NCBI RefSeq assembly: GCF_002407065.1
Contig: NZ_CP023564.1
Location: 806,001 to 870,000 of the forward strand
Length of the DNA: 64,000 nucleotides
Origin: Brachybacterium ginsengisoli
GTDB lineage: Bacteria; Actinomycetota; Actinomycetes; Actinomycetales; Dermabacteraceae
Direction: 5' to 3'
Made by a program: the position numbers and the translations under genes. The notes beneath the pieces were generated by a model. The model worked only from the letters and a program-made list of their open reading frames with translations. It was not told where the DNA came from and searched no databases. Below are positions 52,687 to 61,212 of the stretch, one piece after another (the stretch's first letter is position 1; each line of letters starts with the position of its first letter).

Positions 52687-52720
52687 GTGGGCGGGCTCCT
52701 CGGACACCTAGAGTGCAGTG

Positions 52721-54361
52721 GTGAACCTCCACCTCCTCACACTGCGCGTGCGCGGACTCCTTCGGACGTCGAGGGACTCACTCGACGAGCCGGTCGGTCC
52801 CGTCTCGGCGCTCGCCCATCAGCTCGCTCTGTCCACCTGCATGGTTCTGGGCATCGTGGTCGTCGACGACCAGGGGCTCGGGATCCCCTGGCTGTACTGG
52901 ACGGGCCAGACCGTGGTCCACCTGCTCACCCTCGCCCTGGTCCTCGCCCTGCTCTCCTCGCGGACCGGTCGCGTATCGCGGCGCTGGACCGGGCACCTCA
53001 TGGTGGTCCTTCCCTTCGTCGATCTGCTGGTCCTCGCGGTGTGCCGGTGGTCCGTGGTCAACGCCGGAGGGTTCCAGGGCTTCCTGATGGCGGTCCCCAT
53101 CGTCTGGCTGGCGGCGCGCTATCGCTTTCGCGGCGTGACGATCGGCGTCGCGTTCGGCGTCTGCTCGATGGTGCTGGGTCTGCTCATCTCGCCGGAGTGG
53201 GCGGCGATCGACCTGATCTCCCGGGGTCTGGCCACGACGGTCCTGACCGGAGCAGTGGCGCTCGTGGTGGCCGGTGCTGTGGCCCGACTCGAGGAGCAGA
53301 GGCGTCGGTTGCAGACCGTCAGTGCGGCGCTCGGTGTGGTCTCCCTGGTCCTCGGCGAGGAGGGGGAGCTGGTGGAGGTCGATGGTCGCCTCGGCGGGAT
53401 CGCGAGCGGACGGGCGATCCCCGAGCTGCTCAGGGACCCGGTCTTCGCCGACAACGGGCGCACACCGCTCCCGCCGGCGCGGAACCCCCTGGCCCGCGCG
53501 GCGGGCGGGGCCGAGCTCGACGGCGCGGCCGTCTGGGTGGACCTGGAGGACGGGCGCCGGATCGCTCTGTCGGTGAGCTCCACCCGACTCGACGAGGCGC
53601 GGATGCTCGTGGTCGTCCACGACGTGACCGCTTCCCTCGCCGCCGTGCTGCAGGAGGAGCAGTTCCTGGCGAACGTCTCGCACGAGCTGAAGACTCCGCT
53701 CACCTCGATCTCGGGATACATCGAGCTCGTCGAGGACGAGATCGCCGAGGAGGGCGGCGGCGATACGGAGACGATCCGCGCGCATCTGCACGTGGTCGGC
53801 CGCAATGTCGTCAGGCTCCAGCAGCTGATCCTCGGGCTGCTGGAGACTGCTCGCACCGTGAGCGCCGACAGGGTCGGCTCCCGCACCGGTGCTCCGCGAG
53901 CGATCGCCCTCGACGAGCTGGTCGGGCAGCAGCTCGCCTCGATCCGTCCGCGGGCGGACTCCCGACGCCTGCGCTGGGCGGTCAGCGGCGTCGATCGCGA
54001 GGTCGAGCTGCTCAACGCGGATCCCGAGCGCCTGGGTCAGGCCCTCGACAACATCCTGTCCAACGCGGTGAAGTACGCGCACGAGGGGGGTCTGATCACG
54101 GTGCGACTCGGCGTGGAGGGGCAGGCCGCCCGGCTCCACGTCGCCGACGAGGGCATCGGCATCGACCAGGAGGATCTGCAGAAGCTGTTCACGCCCTACT
54201 TCCGTGCCCGCACGGCGACCGAATCAGGGGTCGCCGGGTACGGACTGGGCCTGATGATCACCCGCCGGATCGTCCGTGCTCACGGCGGGGAACTCACCAT
54301 CTCCTCACGGGTCGGCAGGGGGACTCGCGTCGAGATGGTCATCCCTCTGGTCCGGACCTGA
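52721..54361 (+). CDS. Membrane sensor histidine kinase
   Basis: 546 residues. About six N-terminal helices (residues about 30-190) form a membrane sensor. A PAS-like region follows (about 200-300). HisKA is FLANVSHELKTPLTSISGYI with the phospho-accepting His. HATPase is NILSNAVKYAHEGG, then VADEGIGIDQEDLQ and GYGLGLMITRRIV. The GTG at 52721 is chosen over 52718 because TAGAGT (52709-52714) lies 6 bases before it, as in other leaderless genes here. The nearest receiver gene is at 56813-57178, on the other strand, past two genes. Confidence 0.9.
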   Translation: MNLHLLTLRVRGLLRTSRDSLDEPVGPVSALAHQLALSTCMVLGIVVVDDQGLGIPWLYWTGQTVVHLLTLALVLALLSSRTGRVSRRWTGHLMVVLPFVDLLVLAVCRWSVVNAGGFQGFLMAVPIVWLAARYRFRGVTIGVAFGVCSMVLGLLISPEWAAIDLISRGLATTVLTGAVALVVAGAVARLEEQRRRLQTVSAALGVVSLVLGEEGELVEVDGRLGGIASGRAIPELLRDPVFADNGRTPLPPARNPLARAAGGAELDGAAVWVDLEDGRRIALSVSSTRLDEARMLVVVHDVTASLAAVLQEEQFLANVSHELKTPLTSISGYIELVEDEIAEEGGGDTETIRAHLHVVGRNVVRLQQLILGLLETARTVSADRVGSRTGAPRAIALDELVGQQLASIRPRADSRRLRWAVSGVDREVELLNADPERLGQALDNILSNAVKYAHEGGLITVRLGVEGQAARLHVADEGIGIDQEDLQKLFTPYFRARTATESGVAGYGLGLMITRRIVRAHGGELTISSRVGRGTRVEMVIPLVRT

Positions 54362-54372
54362 GAGACCGGTCC

Positions 54373-55833
54373 TCAAGATCCTGTGAAGCCCGTGCGGGTC
54401 ATCTCGCCCCACACGGCCTTGCGGCCGCGGAGGGCCTGCCACCAGCCCTGGATCCGCCACACGGCGGTGAGCTGTCTGTATCCGAGGTTCTCGAGGAAGG
54501 CGCAGCTGATCATGATCACGAGGTCTCGGGCGGTCGATCGACGTCGGCGGGAGGACTCCTCCAGCAGAATCGACAGCACGGTCACGAGGATCCCGCATCC
54601 GAGGGCGATCCCCAGCAGCGCGAGGGCCATCCCGGCATCCACTGCCCCGGTGACCAGCGCGGCGACGATGAGCACCGTCCCCAGCAGCTCGAACAGCGGG
54701 GCGAACAGCTCGAACAGCCAGTAGTAGGGCAGGCCGATCATCCCGATCCTGCCGTAGCGGGGGTTCAGGAGCATGTCCCGGTGCATCCACAGCACCTCCC
54801 ACAGCCCTCGGTGCCAGCGAACCCGCTGTCGGCGCAGGACGGGCAGGTTGTCGGGCACCTCGGTCCAGCAGGTCGGGTCCGAGGCGAAGACCATTCGATA
54901 GGCGCGGCCACGGCGCCGGCACCAGCGGTGGACCTTGAGCGTGAGCTCGAAGTCCTCGCCGATGGTGTCCGGATCGAAGGCACCGACCGTCAGCAGGACA
55001 TCCCGCCGGTAGACCCCGAAGGCTCCCGAGATGAGCAGCAGCGTGCGCAGACGCGACCACCCGGCGCGGCCCAGGCTGAACGCCCGCAGATACTCGACGA
55101 CCTGGAAGCGGGCGAGCCACCCCCGAGGCATTCCCTCCTCCGTGACGCGGCCGGCGACCACCCGGCTCCCGTTCACGGCGCGGATGTTCCCGCCGACGGC
55201 CACCACCCGCAGGGGATCGTCGAGGAAGGGCTGCACGGCGAGCAGCAGCGCGTCGGGGTCCATGATCGAGTCCGCGTCGAAGATGACCACCAGGTCCTTC
55301 GCCGCTAGGCCGATGCCGGCATTGGTGGCATCGGACCGGCCGGAGTTCTCCGAGTCCACCACGATCAGCGGCGTGCCGGGATCCTTCGCCTCGTACACCT
55401 GACGGATCCGGCCGCGGAGATCGACCTGCGGCCCCGGGTCCACTCTGCGCGTGCTGGGGACCAGGTCGAACGCTGTCCTCAGCACCTCCAGCGTGTCGTC
55501 GGTGGAGCCGTCGTTGACCACGACGACCTCGTGATCGGGGTAGTCCAGCGCCAGGGAGGAGCGCACGGAGTCCGTGATGACGGCGGCTTCGTTGTACGCG
55601 GGCATCACGACCGTGAGCCCGAGGGAGACGGGGGCAGTCGCCGACTCGGCGAGATCGAGCACGGAGCGGCGCGAGGCCGAGCGGCGGATGTCGACGAATC
55701 CCAGCAGCACCAGGACCGCGTAGGTCAGGTTGAGGGCGACGAAGTACAGCAGGGTCGGCCACGCGGTCCACACCAGCACCATGCGCACGATGTCGTGGGC
55801 GGCGGTGCCCGTGAGGTCGAAGAGGTCGAGCAT
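54373..55833 (-). CDS. Membrane glycosyltransferase family 2 (PNAG/cellulose-synthase-like)
   Basis: 486 residues. Processive GT2 motifs are present: VVNDGSTDD, FDADSIMDPDA, IGEDFELTLK and LRRQRVRWHRG (QxxRW). There are one or two N-terminal helices and about four C-terminal ones. It is predicted to polymerise a sugar into an extracellular polysaccharide, and IcaA/PgaC-like enzymes are the closest by pattern. The loop after the first Asp, ENSGRSDATNAG, lacks the Lys often found there. It is the last gene of the receiver-HEAT-GT2 operon; the convergent gap to the histidine kinase is only 11 bp. Confidence 0.88.
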   Translation of the reverse strand: MLDLFDLTGTAAHDIVRMVLVWTAWPTLLYFVALNLTYAVLVLLGFVDIRRSASRRSVLDLAESATAPVSLGLTVVMPAYNEAAVITDSVRSSLALDYPDHEVVVVNDGSTDDTLEVLRTAFDLVPSTRRVDPGPQVDLRGRIRQVYEAKDPGTPLIVVDSENSGRSDATNAGIGLAAKDLVVIFDADSIMDPDALLLAVQPFLDDPLRVVAVGGNIRAVNGSRVVAGRVTEEGMPRGWLARFQVVEYLRAFSLGRAGWSRLRTLLLISGAFGVYRRDVLLTVGAFDPDTIGEDFELTLKVHRWCRRRGRAYRMVFASDPTCWTEVPDNLPVLRRQRVRWHRGLWEVLWMHRDMLLNPRYGRIGMIGLPYYWLFELFAPLFELLGTVLIVAALVTGAVDAGMALALLGIALGCGILVTVLSILLEESSRRRRSTARDLVIMISCAFLENLGYRQLTAVWRIQGWWQALRGRKAVWGEMTRTGFTGS

Positions 55834-55835
55834 GG

Positions 55836-56816
55836 TCAGCGGCTCCCGGCAGGTCGATCGGACGGCGGCAGCAGAGGGGTCAGGAGCGCGTCACCGCGAC
55901 GAGCCACCTCGGTGATCGCAGACGCCGTGACGTCCCGCGGAAGCGCGAGGAGGGCCAGGAGGCAATGGGTGCGCACCGGGCCCCACGGGGATCGGGTGCC
56001 CTCGAGAAGGGCCGGGATCGACGAGGCGCGGCCCACCCGCGCCAGGGCGTGCGCGGCGGCGAACTGCACCGACGGGGTGGGGTCACGGCGGAGCAGCAGG
56101 GCGAGCCGATCGGCATCGGACGCGCTGGTCAGCTCTCCGAGCGTCTGGGCGCACGCGGCGCGGACCTGGGCGAGCGGGTCGTCCAGCCCGGCGCGGATCG
56201 CTCCGAGCGCCGCGGAGGATGCGGTCCCCTGGCCGATCAGCGAGGTGGTGACCACCAACGAGGGGACCTCGCCGCGACCGCGCAGCTGATCGAGCACGGT
56301 GACGACCGCACGGGCGGACGGGTACGAGGCGGCGGCGCGCACCGCCACGGTCCGTACGACGGGCGAGCGATCGGAGGTCGCGGCGAGCACCAGATCCTCA
56401 TCCATCGGCAGCGCGAGCTGTCCCAGCCGGCGGATCGCCGAGGCCCGCGTCATCGAGCGTCGCGCGCCGGCCAGTCGCCTCAGCCGCGTCGGGTGCCCGC
56501 GCTCGACGAGCAGTGCGGCGACGCGCCCGCGCGCCTCGCCGCGCAGGGTCTCGAGCACCGCGAGCAGGCGCTCGTCCACCTGGTCGCCGAAGGGTCCGCG
56601 CGCCTCGCGGAGGGGCGTCATCAGCGCCGGGTCCTCGTCCTCCGTGAGAGCGAAGCGGATCACCAGGGGACGCGCCCTGGACGCGAGGTCCTCGCGCCGG
56701 CGCTCACGGGCTGCACGCACCGCGTGCACGATGCCGAGCGCGAAGAGCACGAGCGCGATGGCCGCCCACAGCGCCATCAGGGCCGTGAGCACGAGCCCGG
56801 GCTCGAGGGAGATCAT
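55836..56816 (-). CDS. HEAT-repeat membrane protein
   Basis: 326 residues. One N-terminal helix (LVLTALMALWAAIALVLFAL) is followed by cytoplasmic HEAT-like repeats from about residue 100 to 310 (for example SPVVRTVAVRAAASY, PLAQVRAACAQTLGEL, TPSVQFAAAHALARVG). Such scaffolds bind partner proteins. Its ATG overlaps the receiver-gene stop (ATGA) and it lies 2 bp before the GT2 gene, so it probably connects the receiver and the synthase. Inference only. Confidence 0.8.
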   Translation of the reverse strand: MISLEPGLVLTALMALWAAIALVLFALGIVHAVRAARERRREDLASRARPLVIRFALTEDEDPALMTPLREARGPFGDQVDERLLAVLETLRGEARGRVAALLVERGHPTRLRRLAGARRSMTRASAIRRLGQLALPMDEDLVLAATSDRSPVVRTVAVRAAASYPSARAVVTVLDQLRGRGEVPSLVVTTSLIGQGTASSAALGAIRAGLDDPLAQVRAACAQTLGELTSASDADRLALLLRRDPTPSVQFAAAHALARVGRASSIPALLEGTRSPWGPVRTHCLLALLALPRDVTASAITEVARRGDALLTPLLPPSDRPAGSR

Positions 56817-57178
56817 CGGCGGGACAGCATCGAGGTGACGCGTGCGGCGAGCTCACGAGGCGAGAACGGCTTGGTCATGTAGTCATCGACACCGGCGGTG
56901 AACCCGTTCTCGAGATCTCGTTCCTGGCTCCGCGCCGTGAGCATGAGGACCTTCAGCGTCGACCCGCCGGCACGCAGGGCGCGGACGAGGTCCACCCCGG
57001 TCATCCCGGGCATCATGTGGTCCACCACCGCGAGATCCACGTCCGTGCGCGTGGCGAGGGTGTCGAGCGCCGCCTCCCCGGAGCCGACGGCCGTGACCTC
57101 GTGCCCGGAGGAGCGCAGCTTCAGGGAGACCAGCTCCACGATGTCGGGATCGTCGTCGACAACAAGAATGTTCGCCAT
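56813..57178 (-). CDS. Stand-alone response-regulator receiver protein
   Basis: 121 residues, a receiver domain with no output domain. Acidic pocket VVDDDPD, phospho-accepting Asp in LAVVDHMMPGMTG (about residue 53), Thr/Ser in LTARSQ, and Lys in TKPFSP. Minus-strand TACGAT (57190-57185) lies 6 bases before the ATG, suggesting a leaderless operon promoter. Coupling to the histidine kinase at 52721 is likely but unproven. Confidence 0.88.
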   Translation of the reverse strand: MANILVVDDDPDIVELVSLKLRSSGHEVTAVGSGEAALDTLATRTDVDLAVVDHMMPGMTGVDLVRALRAGGSTLKVLMLTARSQERDLENGFTAGVDDYMTKPFSPRELAARVTSMLSRR

Positions 57179-57244
57179 CGTGACATCGTAGAGAAGTCGG
57201 ACAGCGCGGCGCACCCCGGCCTCGCCGCCGTGCGATGCTGAAGC

Positions 57245-58720
57245 ATGGATATCACCTCCTCGGGGACCCGGACCTGGGACGCCGACGCGCTCGGCGTGCT
57301 CATGGCCCCCTTCACCGGCACCGAGCTGCCGGACTGGATGCGCGAGGTGCTCGGCGCGGGCCTGGCCTCCGTGATCCTCTTCGGTCACAACACCCCGGAT
57401 CTGCCGACGGCCGCGCGCCTGTCGCGCTCGGTCCACGCCTGCGCCGAGGACTGCGTGGTCGCGATCGACGAGGAGGGCGGGGACGTCACGCGACTCCAGG
57501 CGGGGGCCGGCTCGGCGCTGCCCACCGCGTGGGCGCTCGCCGAGGTCGACGACATCGAGCTCACCCGTCATCTGGGCAGCGCGCTGGGCGGCCTGCTGGC
57601 CGCCTGCGACCTCGATCTGGACCTCGCACCGGTGCTGGACGTCTCCACCGATCCGGCGAACCCCGTGATCGGCACCCGCTCCTTCGGCGACGACCCCGAC
57701 CGGGTCGCCGCCCACGCACGGGCCTTCGCCACCGGCCTGATCGAGGCAGGGCTGGGCACCTGTGCGAAGCACTTCCCCGGCCACGGCGCGACGGACACCG
57801 ACTCCCACACGGCGCTGCCGCGGATCGGTCTCGACGCCCGCGAGTTCGAGCGCGACCACCTGGCGCCCTGGCGGATCGCGCCCTGGCTCGACAGCGTCAT
57901 GACAGCCCATGTGCTCGTCCCCGCCCTCGGCGAGGGTCCCGCCTCGATCGCGCCCTGGGCGCGGCCGCTGCTGGACCGCGCCGTGGGCGGGCACTTCCAG
58001 GGCCTGGTCATCACCGACGCCCTGGACATGGCCGCCGTCGCCGCCGATCCGGGCTACGGCGAGGCGGCGGTGCGGGCGATCGAGGCGGGCGCGGACCTGC
58101 TGTGCCTGGGGACCTCGATGCGGAAGGACGACCAGCAGATGCTCCGCGAAGCGCATGACGCCCTGATCGACGCCGTCGACGCCGGGCGCCTGGATCGCGC
58201 GACCCTCCGCGACCGCGCCGAGCGGACCCGGGCCCGGCTGCGCACGTTGCGCACCCGTCGACGCTTCGTCCCCGCCCCGCCGCTGGAGGACGCCCTGGCC
58301 CGCGCCGAGCAGCTCGGGGCCGAGGCCGCGGGTCGCGCGGTCCGCGCCCGCCACGCCGCCCTCGACCTGCGGCCCGCCACCGTGGTCGACCTGAGGTTCC
58401 GAGCCCAGCACGCGTCCGGCTCCCGCGCCCAGCAGCTCGTGGCCGCGCTGCAGGAGCAGGGCATCTCCGCTGCGGAGCCGGACTACCCCGACCAGGTGGA
58501 CGACGCCGCCCAGCTGCTCGCCCTCACCCGGCTGCCGCGCAGCGACCCCGAGGAGGGTGCGCGCCTGGCCGCGCTGCTCGCGCGCCGTCCCGACACGATC
58601 GTGGTCCACACCGGGGTGCCCGCCGCAGCCCCGGACCACCGCCGGCTGGTGCTCGCCCACGGCGCGGGGCGCACCATGATGCGTGCCGCGGCCGCGCTGC
58701 TGCGGCGAGTGGAGGGGTGA
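57245..58720 (+). CDS. nagZ: Glycoside hydrolase family 3, probable beta-N-acetylglucosaminidase
   Basis: 491 residues. The NagZ signature KHFPGHGATDTDSHTALP is present, with the catalytic Asp/His region, and DEEGGDVTRLQAG near residue 78. It removes GlcNAc from muropeptides. The C-terminal 150 residues are an extra domain, common in actinobacterial members. It is coupled to anmK (TGATG). Confidence 0.9.
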   Translation: MDITSSGTRTWDADALGVLMAPFTGTELPDWMREVLGAGLASVILFGHNTPDLPTAARLSRSVHACAEDCVVAIDEEGGDVTRLQAGAGSALPTAWALAEVDDIELTRHLGSALGGLLAACDLDLDLAPVLDVSTDPANPVIGTRSFGDDPDRVAAHARAFATGLIEAGLGTCAKHFPGHGATDTDSHTALPRIGLDAREFERDHLAPWRIAPWLDSVMTAHVLVPALGEGPASIAPWARPLLDRAVGGHFQGLVITDALDMAAVAADPGYGEAAVRAIEAGADLLCLGTSMRKDDQQMLREAHDALIDAVDAGRLDRATLRDRAERTRARLRTLRTRRRFVPAPPLEDALARAEQLGAEAAGRAVRARHAALDLRPATVVDLRFRAQHASGSRAQQLVAALQEQGISAAEPDYPDQVDDAAQLLALTRLPRSDPEEGARLAALLARRPDTIVVHTGVPAAAPDHRRLVLAHGAGRTMMRAAAALLRRVEG

Positions 58721-60036
58721 TGCGGATCCTCGGGATGATGTCCGGCACCAGCCTCGACGGGATCGACGTGGTGCTCGCGGACTTCGACCGGGACCCGGAG
58801 GATGCCTCGACGCTGCGGGCCCGGCTGCTCCACGTCGGCGAGGAGTCCTGGCCGGGCGGCACCCGGGACGCGCTGCGGGCCGTGCTGCCGCCCGCCCCCG
58901 CCGACATCGCCACCTGGAACCGCCTGCACGCCGCCGCCGGCGCCGCCTTCGCGGACGCCGCCGCCCGGGCGCTCGCCCGCCATGGCGGCGCCGACCTCGT
59001 CGCCACCCACGGCCAGACCCTCCATCACGACGTCGACGCGGACGGCCGGGTGAGCGGCACGCTGCAGATCGGCGACGCCTCCCGGATCGCGGAGGCCACC
59101 TCCACCCCGGTGCTCTTCGACCTGCGCGCCGCGGACGTCGCCGCCGGCGGCCAGGGCGCTCCGCTGGCCCCGATCCTGGACCAGCTGCTGCTGGGCGGCG
59201 GGACCGGACGCACCGCGGTGCTGAACATCGGCGGCATCTCGAACGTGACCGTCGTGGGGGAGGGGGAGGTGGTCGCCGGCGACCTCGGCCCGGGCAACGC
59301 CCTGCTGGACGCCGCCGTGCACGCCGCGACCGGCGCCCCCGCCGACCTGGACGCGGCGCTCGCCCGGCAGGGCCGGGTCGACCCCGCCGCCCTCGAGACG
59401 CTTCTGGGCGAGCCCTTCTACGCCCGGCCCCTGCCGCGCTCCACCGGGCGGGAGCACTTCGACGCCGAGCACGTGCACCGCCTGCTCGGCCCCGAGATGC
59501 TCGCGGCGATGACCCTGCCCGACCTGCTGGCGACCCTGGTCGAGCTGACCGCGGTGACGATCGCCCGCGGCATCGCCCCGCTCGGCGTCTCCCGCGTGGT
59601 CGCCTCCGGCGGAGGGATCCGCAACCCGCTGCTGCGGGAGCGCCTGGCCGCGCACCTCGACCCGGTGCCGCTCCTGGACGCCGACGAGCTGGGCATCCCC
59701 GCCGACGGCAAGGAGGCCCTGCTCATCGCCCTGCTCGGCTACCTCGGCGCCCACGGCCTGCCCGGCACCATCGCGCGCGCCGACGGCACCGCGCACACCG
59801 GAGCGCGCCGAGCCGCGGTGCTCGGTGCGCTGGCCCCGCCGCACGCCCTGCGCGACCTGCCCGTCGAGGCGGCGGACCGCGTTCCCGTCGGCCGCCTGGT
59901 GCTGGACGTCCCACCGGCCGACGGCCCGTCGACGGAGGGCGACACTGTGATCGAGGGGAGGATCTCCTTCGACAGGCGCGACACGCCAGGTCGCAGGCCT
60001 GGGACGGGGCGCTCCGTGACACCTACGGCACCGTAG
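58720..60036 (+). CDS. anmK: Anhydro-N-acetylmuramic acid kinase
   Basis: 438 residues. It phosphorylates 1,6-anhydroMurNAc in cell-wall recycling. The N-terminal MMSGTSLDGIDVV is the family signature; THGQTLHH, NIGGISNVTV and GPGNALLDA follow. The ATG at 58720 shares a base with the nagZ TGA. The C-terminal 60 residues extend beyond the usual end; their DNA contains the promoter of the next operon. Confidence 0.93.
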   Translation: MRILGMMSGTSLDGIDVVLADFDRDPEDASTLRARLLHVGEESWPGGTRDALRAVLPPAPADIATWNRLHAAAGAAFADAAARALARHGGADLVATHGQTLHHDVDADGRVSGTLQIGDASRIAEATSTPVLFDLRAADVAAGGQGAPLAPILDQLLLGGGTGRTAVLNIGGISNVTVVGEGEVVAGDLGPGNALLDAAVHAATGAPADLDAALARQGRVDPAALETLLGEPFYARPLPRSTGREHFDAEHVHRLLGPEMLAAMTLPDLLATLVELTAVTIARGIAPLGVSRVVASGGGIRNPLLRERLAAHLDPVPLLDADELGIPADGKEALLIALLGYLGAHGLPGTIARADGTAHTGARRAAVLGALAPPHALRDLPVEAADRVPVGRLVLDVPPADGPSTEGDTVIEGRISFDRRDTPGRRPGTGRSVTPTAP

Positions 60037-60044
60037 GTTACGCT
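60016..60044 (+). promoter_or_regulatory. Promoter with operator-like palindrome for the 2-oxoacid dehydrogenase operon
   Basis: GTGACA (60016-60021), a 17-bp spacer (60022-60038) and TACGCT (60039-60044). The spacer is filled by the palindrome ACCTACGGCACCGTAGGT (60021-60038; 8-bp arms, 2-bp centre). The GTG start at 60052 is 7 bases past the -10, so the transcript is probably leaderless. The palindrome covers the anmK stop (60034-60036). A repressor (TetR-like symmetry) is a reasonable guess. Confidence 0.65.
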
Positions 60045-60051
60045 TCCCGGC

Positions 60052-61212
60052 GTGAGCGTCTTCCGATCCACGATCCCTGATGTCGCGGCCGAGGAGCCGA
60101 TGGTCCAGCTCCTCGCGGCCGACGGCACCCGCACCCCGCACGAGCAGCTCGACGCCGTGCTCGAGGAGAGCGGACTGGCCACCCCCGAGCGCCTGCGCGG
60201 CTACTACCGCGACATGGTGATGATCCGCGCCGCGGACCTCGAGGCCACCAGTCTGCAGAGGCAGGGCCAGCTGGGCCTGTGGGCCAGCGCGCTGGGTCAG
60301 GAGGCCGCGCAGATCGGTGCCGGCCACGCCTCCCGCGTGCAGGACTACCTGGTGCCCACCTACCGCGAGCACGGGGTGGCCTGGGCGCGCGGCATCGAGC
60401 CCTGGCGCCTGCTGGAGCTCTTCCGCGGCGTCAGCCACGGCGGCTGGGACCCCAACGAGCTGCGCACCCACCCGTACATGCTCGTCCTCGGCTCGCAGGC
60501 CCCGCACGCGGTGGGCTACGCGATGGGCCTGCAGCGCGACGGCGTGGTGGGCACCGGCGACCCGGAGACGGACACCGCCGTGCTGACCCTGTTCGGGGAC
60601 GGCGCCTCCTCCGAGGGCGAAGTCTCCGAGTCCTTCACCTTCGCGGCCTCCTTCCAGGCCCCGGTCGTCTTCTACACCCAGAACAACCAGTGGGCGATCT
60701 CGGTCCCGACCCAGGTGCAGTCCCGGGTGCCGCTGGCCCAGCGCTCCCGCGGCTGGGGCATCCCCTCCGTGCGGGTCGACGGCAACGACGTGCTGGCCGT
60801 GCTCGGCGCCGTGCGCACCGCCCTGGACTCGGCGCGCTCCGGGAACGGGCCGCTGTTCGTCGAGGCCCTGACCTATCGCATGGCTTCGCACACCACGAGC
60901 GACGACGCCTCCCGCTACCGGCCCGCCGCCGAGGAGGCGGAGTGGGCCGAGAAGGATCCGATCCTGCGCCTGCGCCGCCACCTCGAGCAGATCGACGAGA
61001 TCGACGAGCAGCACGTGGCCCGCTGCGACGAGGAGGCCCACGACCTCGCCATGCAGCTGCACCACCACATCCACGGCATGGAGGATCCGGACCCCGTGCA
61101 CATGTTCACCCACGCCTACGCCGAGCCCCATCCGGTCGTCGAGGCCGAGCGCGCGGAGTACCTCGAGTACGTCGCACAGTTCGAGGACGAGGACGAAGGG
61201 ACCGACGCATGA
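60052..61212 (+). CDS. bkdA: 2-oxoacid dehydrogenase E1 alpha (branched-chain or pyruvate)
   Basis: 386 residues. The thiamine-diphosphate-binding part is LFGDGASSEGEVSESFTFAA ending in QNNQWAIS; the phosphorylation-loop-like SHTTSDDASRYR is also present. It pairs with E1 beta as a heterotetramer. Actinobacteria usually use AceE for pyruvate, so an alpha/beta enzyme here is more likely the branched-chain oxoacid dehydrogenase that supplies iso/anteiso fatty-acid primers. The gene symbol is a functional inference. GTG start. Confidence 0.85.
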   Translation: MSVFRSTIPDVAAEEPMVQLLAADGTRTPHEQLDAVLEESGLATPERLRGYYRDMVMIRAADLEATSLQRQGQLGLWASALGQEAAQIGAGHASRVQDYLVPTYREHGVAWARGIEPWRLLELFRGVSHGGWDPNELRTHPYMLVLGSQAPHAVGYAMGLQRDGVVGTGDPETDTAVLTLFGDGASSEGEVSESFTFAASFQAPVVFYTQNNQWAISVPTQVQSRVPLAQRSRGWGIPSVRVDGNDVLAVLGAVRTALDSARSGNGPLFVEALTYRMASHTTSDDASRYRPAAEEAEWAEKDPILRLRRHLEQIDEIDEQHVARCDEEAHDLAMQLHHHIHGMEDPDPVHMFTHAYAEPHPVVEAERAEYLEYVAQFEDEDEGTDA

